NCBI GenBank assembly: GCA_035327585.1 | Contig: DAOLDD010000001.1 | Location: 62,001-126,000 of the forward strand | Direction: 5' to 3' | Origin: JAMLJG01 sp035327585 | Lineage (GTDB): Bacteria > Verrucomicrobiota > Kiritimatiellia > CAIVKH01 | DNA length: 64,000 bases | Shown: piece after piece, positions 58,067 through 64,000 of the stretch | Layout of the letters: each line of letters starts with the position of its first letter | How positions within the stretch are numbered: position 1 is the stretch's first letter | Program-made: the position numbers and the translations under genes | The notes under the pieces: generated by a model | Database searches by the model: none | What the model saw: the letters and a program-made list of their open reading frames with translations, nothing else | Told to the model about the DNA's origin: nothing

Positions 58067-59452
58067 ATGAATTCGCCCGCCCCACGCATACTCATCATTG
58101 GGGCCGGCCCGACCGGGCTGGGTGCGGCGCATCGACTTCACGAGCTGGGCCATCCCTCATTCCTCGTCGTCGATGCCCTGCCCTACGTCGGGGGGCTGGC
58201 AACATCGTTCTATGACGACAGGGGATTCACGTGGGATTTGGCCGTCCATGTTGCTCACTCGCACTACCACTACGTGGACCGCCTGATGGATCAGATCCTG
58301 CCGGACGGGTTCTACCATCACCTGCGCCGCTCGTGGGTTCGGGAATACGGCGCCTGGATTCCGTATCCCTTCCAATACAATGTGCGCCATTTGCCCGACG
58401 CGGCCCGGAAGGAGTGCGTGGAGGGTCTTTCCGCGTTGCGAGGAAAAGACAAACCGGCCATCCGTAATTTCCGGGATTGGATCATGGCCACCGCCGGCGC
58501 GGGCATCGCGAAGCACTTCATGCTGCCCTACAACCGGAAAATCTGGACGGTTGATCCCTCGGAAATGAACGCGCACTGGCTTGGCGACCGCGTGCCCGCG
58601 ACCGACTTTGACCGCGTTGTGAAGAATATTGCCGAGGCTCGAGATGACGTATCGTGGGGGCCGAATTCCACCTTCCAGTTTCCCAAGACCGGCGGTACGG
58701 GCGCCATTTGGAACGCCTTGGCCGCGCGCCTGCCCGCGGACCGCATCCGCCTCTCGACTCGGGTGACGGGCCTCGATGTCAAGCGTCGGTTGGCCACATT
58801 CATGGACGGCTCGACCTTCGCGTATGATCATCTCATTTCGACGATGCCCCTTGTCAACCTCACGCGTATGACGGGCAGTGACGACCTCCACCGGCGCGCC
58901 GCCGGATTGCGGCATACCACCGTTCACGTGGTCGGCGTCGCGCCGCCGTTTCGAATTCCGGAAGCGCTGCAGGACAAGACGTGGATCTACACGCCCGAGG
59001 AGGCGTGTCCGTTCTACCGCGTCACGCCCTTTTCGATTTTTTCGCCGGCCCACACACCCGATCCAGATCGGTACTGTTCGTTCCTGTGTGAGATTTCCCG
59101 ACCGGCCGGCGATGCCACGCGCACCGAGGATCTCGTAGCGCCCACACTCGCGGGCTTGCGCGAGATCGGCCTCGTCGAGGTGAATCCGGCGGACACGCAC
59201 CTGTACTTAATGCGCGCGGAATTTGGTTATCCGATCCCCACGCTCGACCGGGATGCCATCCTCGCAGATGTGTTGCCCGAGCTCGAGTCGCTGCACATTT
59301 ACAGCCGGGGCCGGTTCGGGGGATGGAAATACGAGGCGGCGAACATGGATCATTCGATCATGCAGGGCGTCGAAGCCGCGAACCGCATCGTGCTCGACGA
59401 GCCCGAAATCACGCTCGCCTCCCCCCACGTCGTTAACGCGGGGAAGCGGTAA
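58067..59452 (+). CDS. glf: UDP-galactopyranose mutase-like flavoprotein, eukaryotic type
   Basis: A 461-residue FAD enzyme expected to interconvert UDP-galactopyranose and UDP-galactofuranose. The FAD motif is IIGAGPTGLGAA (residues 10-21). HVAHSHYHYVD (61-71) stands where eukaryotic-type mutases have the mobile histidine loop. IPYPFQYN (98-105), YNRKIW (155-160), WLGDRV (171-176) and RGRFGGWKYEAANMDHSIMQ (414-433) follow the pattern I recall from fungal enzymes more closely than from the E. coli/Klebsiella type. Bacterial UGMs are usually about 380 residues; this length is nearer the eukaryotic form. It follows the sulfotransferase by 48 bases. Other nucleotide-sugar mutase activity is possible. 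Confidence 0.72.
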   Translation: MNSPAPRILIIGAGPTGLGAAHRLHELGHPSFLVVDALPYVGGLATSFYDDRGFTWDLAVHVAHSHYHYVDRLMDQILPDGFYHHLRRSWVREYGAWIPYPFQYNVRHLPDAARKECVEGLSALRGKDKPAIRNFRDWIMATAGAGIAKHFMLPYNRKIWTVDPSEMNAHWLGDRVPATDFDRVVKNIAEARDDVSWGPNSTFQFPKTGGTGAIWNALAARLPADRIRLSTRVTGLDVKRRLATFMDGSTFAYDHLISTMPLVNLTRMTGSDDLHRRAAGLRHTTVHVVGVAPPFRIPEALQDKTWIYTPEEACPFYRVTPFSIFSPAHTPDPDRYCSFLCEISRPAGDATRTEDLVAPTLAGLREIGLVEVNPADTHLYLMRAEFGYPIPTLDRDAILADVLPELESLHIYSRGRFGGWKYEAANMDHSIMQGVEAANRIVLDEPEITLASPHVVNAGKR

Positions 59453-60722
59453 GCGCGCGGGCCGCGGCGCGACCGGCTTGATACGCCTCATCGGACCACA
59501 TGTATTTCCAGCGGCCGTAGAGCCCGGCGAGGGTCACGCCGTGGTCAGCATACCATTGGGCAAGGGCCGCGACCGCTCCAGCTCGACCCAACAGGGGAAT
59601 TGGATAGGCGTGCGACACTTCAATCGTCCCGACGCCGGTCACATCGCGATCCGGGTCAAATCCAAGCAGCCGACCGAGGTCCCGCACCGCGACCCGCGAC
59701 AATCCCGACGCATCGATCGCCTCGTCATCGCGCCGGAAAATTTCAGCCTGCAACACGGTCGTCCCAACCGGGCAACCGGCGGCCGTGATGTTGCTCATCA
59801 CCTTCACACGCGCCACATCAATGTCCGGATCATAGATGTAGAACCAATGCCAGGGAGAAAGGGCCGGGCGGGCAATGAGGACATTGACGACGAGCATACG
59901 CGTGTGGCGCAACAGTCGTGCGTGGCGCAACAGTCCATCCGGCAGATCGCGGGTCACGGACGCCAGTTCCGGCAAGGGGATGGTGCTGATCAACCGACCG
60001 AAGTCCGCTTCGCGGCCATCCGCGAACCGGAGGGTCCGGGCACGCGCGTCCAACGCGACGAGCCGGGCGCCCGTGCGGATATCCAGCCCGGCTGTGAACG
60101 GCTTGAAAAACGCATAAAACCCACCCTGCTCGGGATAAAGAAAGCTGGAGAATACAGACTGCTTTTCATCCAGCGGCGCGATTGCGCCATGCACGATTCG
60201 GGAGACGTGGGCGGGCAGCAGTCGCCCGGACAGCCAATCCGTATCCATCGCTTCCATCGGCGTGCGCCAGTATTTGTCCGTGTATTCGCGATAGAAGCGC
60301 TCAGCGAGAAATTCGCCGTATTGAAAGCGCACCCATTCGCCATAGTTGGCGGGCGCACGACCACGAAATTCCACCTGCGCCGAAACAAGATCGGACAGGG
60401 CGCGAATCCGCAGGTCGGGCGGCAGATCGCGCAGATGATTTTGCACGGGATAGGTCAACCAGAGGCCATGCCACCAGTTCGCGACCCGACTCTGCGGAAT
60501 GTCCACCACGCGTCCCGCGTGCCCGCTGAGCTGCGCCCGCCAATCCGGGCTTCGTGCGTGGCAGATGTGGGCGCCCTCATCGAAACAAACGCCGTGTTGC
60601 CGGTGCGACCAGACATGTCCACCGGGATGATCCCTGGCCTCGTACACCACGGCGCCAGGCAGTTCGGCGGCAGCGCCCAGACCGGCGAGACCGGCGCCAA
60701 GAATGATCGGGGGGGGCTTCAT
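59433..60722 (-). CDS. UGM/protoporphyrinogen-oxidase-fold flavoprotein
   Basis: A 429-residue FAD protein with PIILGAGLAGLGAA at the N-terminus, ARDHPGGHVWSH as the second dinucleotide-binding segment, and EGAHICHARS, LTYPVQNHL and EYTDKYWRTPMEAMDTDWLS in positions matching those of the mutase-like neighbour. It may be a second nucleotide-sugar mutase or an oxidase of the amine-oxidase superfamily. An 18-base tandem duplication encodes LLRHARLLRHTRM. Its last 20 bases overlap the convergent mutase-like gene. The activity is uncertain. Confidence 0.78.
   Translation of the reverse strand: MKPPPIILGAGLAGLGAAAELPGAVVYEARDHPGGHVWSHRQHGVCFDEGAHICHARSPDWRAQLSGHAGRVVDIPQSRVANWWHGLWLTYPVQNHLRDLPPDLRIRALSDLVSAQVEFRGRAPANYGEWVRFQYGEFLAERFYREYTDKYWRTPMEAMDTDWLSGRLLPAHVSRIVHGAIAPLDEKQSVFSSFLYPEQGGFYAFFKPFTAGLDIRTGARLVALDARARTLRFADGREADFGRLISTIPLPELASVTRDLPDGLLRHARLLRHTRMLVVNVLIARPALSPWHWFYIYDPDIDVARVKVMSNITAAGCPVGTTVLQAEIFRRDDEAIDASGLSRVAVRDLGRLLGFDPDRDVTGVGTIEVSHAYPIPLLGRAGAVAALAQWYADHGVTLAGLYGRWKYMWSDEAYQAGRAAARALTASPR
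59904..59935. repeat. 18-base tandem duplication in coding frame
   Basis: GTGGCGCAACAGTC occurs at 59904-59917 and again at 59922-59935, giving an 18-base period. It adds six codons (LLRHAR then LLRHTR) to the flavoprotein without breaking the frame. Confidence 0.75.
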
Positions 60723-60761
60723 GCGTTCACTTGATGCGACCCTTCAGGCCGCAGACAGCGT

Positions 60762-61670
60762 TCAGGGCGATGCGGCTTCCTCGCACACACGCCGGATGCC
60801 TTCCCGCCAGCCTACCTTTGGCGACCAGCCCAGGACCTCCATGGCGCGCGTGCAATCGGCAATTTGCTCATCCGGTTCCGACGCACGACGTGGACGGGCG
60901 CCGAAGATAAAATGATCCCCGGCTCGGAAATGATCCGCGATCGCCCGCAACAGATCGCGGGCACGGACCGGGTCGCGGCTCCCCAGGTTAAGCGCGACGA
61001 CGCCGGAAACCGGTTTCCGGACGCCCAGGCGAATCGCCTCCACCACGTCATCCACATAAACGAAGTCACGCACTTGCAGGCCGTCCGAAAATTCCGCGCG
61101 CGCGCCCTCTTGGGCCTGTCGGATTGCATACGGCACCAGCATGCTGCCCGCTTGGCCCAAACCATAAATGATGAACGGACGCAGCCAGAGCAACCCCACG
61201 CCATTCTGCTGCGACCACGAGCTCGCCATTTGGAACGTCGCCCGCTTGGCCCATCCATAGGGTGAAAGGGGTTCCTCGGGCAGGGTGTCCTCATTGATCA
61301 CGCCGCCGCGCGCGCCAAATTCCTGGGCGGACCCGGGAGCGATCACATGCGACAGGCCGTTTCCACGCCACGCATCGAGCAACCCGGCCAGCGCGGTGAC
61401 CTGCCCGGACTGGACACGGTACGACGTTTCGCGCTGACGCAAATCCCACGCGAGATGGATCAGGGTGAACGGACCGACCGGCTCACATTCCGGCGGAATC
61501 AACGTCGCGGGATCCGACAGGTCGGAAACATGATAATGCACATTGGGCACCGCCTGGGCCAGCACCACGGGACGCCGGTCCACGGCGAGCAACGCGTGCC
61601 CGTCCGCGGCCAATCGGCGCACGACATGGCGTCCCAGAAATCCTTGCGCGCCTGTGACGACGATCAACAT
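60762..61670 (-). CDS. NAD-dependent epimerase/dehydratase (extended SDR)
   Basis: A 302-residue sugar-nucleotide SDR with VTGAQGFLGRHV, VIAPGSAQEFG, SPYGWAKRATF (YxxxK) and VRDFVYVDDVVEAI. The size and motifs fit enzymes of the GDP/dTDP/CDP-sugar 4-reductase or epimerase groups. GGAG lies six bases before the ATG, one of the few clear Shine-Dalgarno sequences here. It is followed after 39 bases by the flavoprotein gene. The substrate is not predictable. Confidence 0.88.
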   Translation of the reverse strand: MLIVVTGAQGFLGRHVVRRLAADGHALLAVDRRPVVLAQAVPNVHYHVSDLSDPATLIPPECEPVGPFTLIHLAWDLRQRETSYRVQSGQVTALAGLLDAWRGNGLSHVIAPGSAQEFGARGGVINEDTLPEEPLSPYGWAKRATFQMASSWSQQNGVGLLWLRPFIIYGLGQAGSMLVPYAIRQAQEGARAEFSDGLQVRDFVYVDDVVEAIRLGVRKPVSGVVALNLGSRDPVRARDLLRAIADHFRAGDHFIFGARPRRASEPDEQIADCTRAMEVLGWSPKVGWREGIRRVCEEAASP

Positions 61671-61680
61671 GGTGTGCTCC

Positions 61681-61708
61681 AGAATACGTTTTGCCTCGCG
61701 CGGGTCAA
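61681..61708 (-). promoter_or_regulatory. Candidate promoter of the SDR/flavoprotein pair
   Basis: Reading leftward, TTGACC (61703-61708), 16 bases and TATTCT (61681-61686) lie ten bases before the SDR ATG at 61670. Both hexamers match consensus well. The GGAG ribosome binding site directly follows the -10, so the leader would be very short. Confidence 0.42.
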
Positions 61709-61719
61709 TGACCTACTCT
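61691..61719 (+). promoter_or_regulatory. Candidate promoter of the GT gene at 61731
   Basis: TTGCCT (61691-61696), 17 bases and TACTCT (61714-61719) lie 11 bases before the ATG. It overlaps the opposite promoter candidate in the same 60-base spacer, so the two directions could exclude one another. Confidence 0.25.
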
Positions 61720-61730
61720 CGCCCCCCGAC

Positions 61731-62681
61731 ATGAAAAAGATTCTCATGGTACTCACGAACGCGCGGCGCGATTGCGCCCGCCTTACGCTGGACATGCTCG
61801 TGGAAAGCGGTTCCCTGCCCGTTTTCGATCGTGTGGTCTTCCTGCTCAACGGCGTGCGCGACGCGCACATGCGGTTTGTTGATGCCTTTATTCGCGCGCA
61901 CCCCGAGACGGCATTCGACAAAATCATCGGGCCCGGCACGCGGCCCGACGGCATTTCCCAGATGCAGAACGAATGCATCAACAAATACCCGGGCGCACTC
62001 TACATGAAAGTCGACGAGGATGTGTTCGTCCCGAACGGCTGGGCGCATCGCATGGTCGAAGCCTACGAAGCGCACCGGCACCTCAACCAGCTTGCCTTGA
62101 TTACACCGTTGCTGCCCAACAACGCGATGGGGCTGCATGCGCTGTGTTCGCTTTTTTATCCGGACCTGCTCGCGGAACATCGTTCCCGCTTCGGCGAGGA
62201 CCCCTCGCCGGAGCGCGCGGGGCTGACATGGCGCGACCCGGATGTCGCGGAATGGGCGACCCGCGCCTTTCTTGATCTCGAGGCCGCCAATGCCCGCCAC
62301 CGCTCCATTGTCGCGGCATCCCGGCACCCCCGCTACCTCCCCTTTTCCCGCCCATTCAGCATTGGCTGCATCGCCTATGACTACCGGCACGTGGAGCGAA
62401 TGGGCGGCATTCCACGCACGGACGAGCCCGGCTGGTGCGACTGGGTCGAAAAGAACGGCCAGACGCACATTCTGGACTGTTCGCAAATTGCCCTGCATTA
62501 TGCCTTCTTCGTGCAACAGGAATGGCTCGACCGGTCCAGCCTGCTCGAAGACATCCGCGCCGTGAACCTGCCTGGCACCCTAAGCCCGCTCGCCCGCCAC
62601 CTTAACCGTCGACTCCGGCTCGCCGCGCAACTGCCGGGCATTATCAGGCGCAGGCTGGCGGATTCTGCCCGCGGTCCGTGA
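61731..62681 (+). CDS. GT-A fold glycosyltransferase-like protein
   Basis: A 316-residue protein with ILMVLTNARRDC at the N-terminus, FLLNGV, and LYMKVDEDVFVP, a DxD-containing strand as in GT2-like enzymes. A region rich in Trp/Asp (AGLTWRDPDVAEWATRAF) and GWCDWVEKNGQ follows. The C-terminus is basic. The ATG at 61731 is chosen; the frame is open far upstream but overlaps the SDR gene. Its last 38 bases overlap the convergent nucleotidyltransferase gene. I cannot place it in a numbered GT family with certainty. Confidence 0.75.
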   Translation: MKKILMVLTNARRDCARLTLDMLVESGSLPVFDRVVFLLNGVRDAHMRFVDAFIRAHPETAFDKIIGPGTRPDGISQMQNECINKYPGALYMKVDEDVFVPNGWAHRMVEAYEAHRHLNQLALITPLLPNNAMGLHALCSLFYPDLLAEHRSRFGEDPSPERAGLTWRDPDVAEWATRAFLDLEAANARHRSIVAASRHPRYLPFSRPFSIGCIAYDYRHVERMGGIPRTDEPGWCDWVEKNGQTHILDCSQIALHYAFFVQQEWLDRSSLLEDIRAVNLPGTLSPLARHLNRRLRLAAQLPGIIRRRLADSARGP

Positions 62682-63159
62682 ACCACTTCCTCAAGAAGGA
62701 GCGGTCCAGCGCGTCTTTTTGCCGATAGGTCTGCTTCGTCTTCCACAACAGCGCGGGCGAGGCGAAGGGAATGCGCACACCGCGAATGTCCCGCCAATCC
62801 ACGAGTGCAACCGCCTGCCCAAAATCGATGCCGCACGCGGAACCCATCAGGTCAACCGTGACCTCATCGTTCACGCGCACGACCGTATACTCCACGACAT
62901 CGGTATCGAGGACATCGCGACTGGCCCGGTCCGGAAGGCATTCGAGCGCCTTCTTTACACGTGCGACGTTTGCCGGGCTGTTTTCGATGAGCAGATCAAT
63001 GTCATCTGTCAGACGCGCCAAGCCATGCTCAAACATAGCAAAGCCGCCGATCACGACGTAGCTTGCTCCCTGATCATTCAAATTGCGACAGATCAGCAAC
63101 AGGTCGTCGAGCGTTGGGGGCCGGGACGTTGGCGCTCCATCTGCGTTTTCTTCTACCAT
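62644..63159 (-). CDS. MNT-type nucleotidyltransferase, possible toxin-antitoxin part
   Basis: A 171-residue protein with the minimal nucleotidyltransferase pattern YVVIGGFAMFEHG...TDDIDLLIE (residues 34-59), the active-site GG and DxD of the polymerase-beta superfamily, and a C-terminal LLWKTKQTYRQKDALDRSFL helix typical of DUF6036/AbiEii-like members. It is encoded directly after a 66-residue protein, overlapping it by seven bases (ATGGTAG). Pairs like this often act as toxin-antitoxin or defence modules; no activity can be assigned from sequence. It is not obviously part of glycan synthesis. Confidence 0.82.
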   Translation of the reverse strand: MVEENADGAPTSRPPTLDDLLLICRNLNDQGASYVVIGGFAMFEHGLARLTDDIDLLIENSPANVARVKKALECLPDRASRDVLDTDVVEYTVVRVNDEVTVDLMGSACGIDFGQAVALVDWRDIRGVRIPFASPALLWKTKQTYRQKDALDRSFLRKWFTDRGQNPPACA

Positions 63160-63353
63160 GCATTCGCCTCCGCGTGCGTTCGGTACCGTACAACGCCACG
63201 CTTGCGCCCGACCTTGCCCTCGCCCAACTCGCGGCCCAAACGAAAAAAAGCTTCGCCCGACTCGAGGTTCAACACCGGCTTCCTGCGCCGGCCCACGACC
63301 TTGGCGGGCACGTCATCCCACTGCTCCGAGGGCTCGCGTACGACTTTATCCAT
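63153..63353 (-). CDS. Small basic protein paired with the nucleotidyltransferase
   Basis: A 66-residue basic protein (VLNLESGEAFFRLGRELGEG, then KRGVVRYRTHAEANAW). I do not recognise a named domain, but small proteins of this kind often precede MNT-type nucleotidyltransferase genes. Its stop overlaps the next start by seven bases, showing translational coupling. A promoter candidate with good spacing lies directly upstream. It may be the partner, antitoxin or DNA-binding regulator of a two-gene module. Confidence 0.62.
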   Translation of the reverse strand: MDKVVREPSEQWDDVPAKVVGRRRKPVLNLESGEAFFRLGRELGEGKVGRKRGVVRYRTHAEANAW

Positions 63354-63359
63354 GGCTCC

Positions 63360-63388
63360 AAGCTAATCCCGGTTCCGCATGATTTCAA
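63360..63388 (-). promoter_or_regulatory. Candidate promoter of the two-gene nucleotidyltransferase unit
   Basis: Reading leftward, TTGAAA (63383-63388), 17 bases and TAGCTT (63360-63365) end six bases before the ATG at 63353. GGAG lies between -10 and ATG but is too close to act as a normal ribosome binding site. Confidence 0.35.
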
Positions 63389-63400
63389 GCGCGGGGCCCC

Positions 63401-64000
63401 TCACGCATCCACGGAGGTTGGACGCGGACGACCGAGCTGGCCGAGCCACAACTCCAGCATCACGAGATTCCAGAAGAAGGGCCAGTGATCCTTCAGGGCT
63501 TGGGGCCGCGCGATCCATGGGCGCAGGGCTGCACCGTCCAGCAGACCGGCGGCGGCGGCGCGACCGGACGGTAGTCGATCCAGCACTTCGCGGACGGGAC
63601 CGGACCCGATCCAATTGACCATCGGCAGTCCGAAGCCCAGTTTGCGGCGCGTGAAGATTTCGTCCGGCAGAAGATCGCGCATCGCGCGCTTCAATACCGC
63701 CTTGCCCGATCCGCCTCCCTCAATCTTCGTCGAGCCCGCAACGCCAGCCATCAGCTCCACCAGCCGCACGTCGAGCAGCGGTACGCGCACCTCGAGCGAA
63801 ACCGCCATGCTGGCCCGATCCACCATGTTGAGAATCTGGTCCGGCATGTAACTCGTCGAGTCGTAGTAGAGGCGGCGGTTTACCCAATCCGCGCCGGGCA
63901 CCTCGCCAAACACGCCTTGAATCCAGTCCAATGTGGAGAAGTGCCGACACGCCCACGGCACCACGGCCTCGGCCACCGGCAGGCGGGCTTGTTCGACCCA
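63401..64000 (-). CDS. Asparagine synthase (glutamine-hydrolysing), C-terminal part
   Basis: The frame is open to the right edge, so the N-terminal glutaminase domain and most of the synthetase domain lie outside; about 199 residues are visible. DSTSYMPDQILNMVDRASMA, LEVRVPLLD and LPDEIFTRRKLGFG-type motifs identify the AsnB synthetase domain end. Such AsnB-like proteins occur often in EPS clusters, where they may amidate uronic acids or other acids rather than make asparagine. The last residues are PRPTSVDA. It is separated from the small-protein gene by 47 bases. Confidence 0.9.
   Translation of the reverse strand, partial: WVEQARLPVAEAVVPWACRHFSTLDWIQGVFGEVPGADWVNRRLYYDSTSYMPDQILNMVDRASMAVSLEVRVPLLDVRLVELMAGVAGSTKIEGGGSGKAVLKRAMRDLLPDEIFTRRKLGFGLPMVNWIGSGPVREVLDRLPSGRAAAAGLLDGAALRPWIARPQALKDHWPFFWNLVMLELWLGQLGRPRPTSVDA

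Overview
This window is a dense, GC-rich stretch of bacterial chromosome devoted almost entirely to building and decorating a surface or extracellular polysaccharide. Two genes for large exported beta-structure proteins sit in the middle of it. The combination of a giant pectate-lyase-like tandem-repeat protein, a lamin-tail/Calx-beta protein, shared 'YRVQ...FYRV' C-terminal modules, sulfotransferases and many glycosyltransferases suggests the PVC superphylum, in particular Verrucomicrobiota/Kiritimatiellota. That placement is inferred from family composition and general knowledge; no rRNA or other marker gene is present. No tRNA, rRNA, IS element or CRISPR array was seen.

Layout. (1) 1-245: the 3' end of a rightward GT2 gene. 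(2) 249-10222, leftward: a tightly coupled ten-gene operon. It starts with glucose-1-phosphate cytidylyltransferase and CDP-glucose 4,6-dehydratase, then an SDR enzyme, a split transketolase pair, a GtrB-like GT2, a DegT aminotransferase, a GT-C membrane glycosyltransferase and two methyltransferases, i.e. a pathway to an unusual CDP-linked deoxy sugar and its transfer. (3) 10320-11564, rightward: a secreted lamin-tail/Calx-beta protein. It converges on (4) 11704-29658, leftward: a gene for an exported protein of about 5,980 residues made of 13 tandem units of about 450 residues, each a right-handed beta-helix followed by an Ig-like domain. (5) 29744-31814, leftward: two GT2 genes. (6) 31861-38255, rightward operon: GT4, an Fe-S-motif GMC-like oxidoreductase, SDR, a GtrA/GT-C fusion, GT2. 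(7) 38240-40749 leftward and 40818-41846 rightward: a GT-C, a GT4 and a GT2. (8) 41843-47934, leftward: small lipoprotein, sulfotransferase, polysaccharide deacetylase, MBOAT acyltransferase, AlgJ/AlgX-like SGNH protein, GT4. (9) 48017-49811, rightward: GT2 and a methyltransferase. (10) 49816-57014, leftward: two GT4s, a CapK/PaaK-like ligase, a second MBOAT/SGNH pair and a GT92-like transferase. (11) 57098-59452, rightward: a second sulfotransferase and a flavoprotein resembling eukaryotic-type UDP-galactopyranose mutase. (12) 59433-64000: a second UGM-fold flavoprotein, an SDR, a GT-A transferase, a nucleotidyltransferase/small-protein pair and the truncated end of an asparagine synthase.

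Taken together the genes predict a glycan containing a CDP-derived deoxy (possibly branched or amino) sugar and possibly galactofuranose, with methyl, acyl and sulfate decoration and some de-N-acetylation. No flippase, polymerase, chain-length regulator or outer-membrane exporter was recognised, so the cluster must extend beyond the window or depend on genes elsewhere.

Genes are packed tightly. ATGA and 8-bp stop/start overlaps are frequent, most convergent pairs overlap or abut, and no gene-free stretch exceeds about 170 bases. Strong Shine-Dalgarno sequences are rare, and several promoter-like hexamer pairs end only 6-11 bases before the start codon. The least expected signals are the 13-unit giant protein, short heptamer-type tandem repeats lying in frame inside three separate glycosyltransferase genes, the split transketolase in a CDP-sugar operon, the ferredoxin-like cysteine motif in a GMC-like oxidoreductase, and the eukaryote-like mutase.
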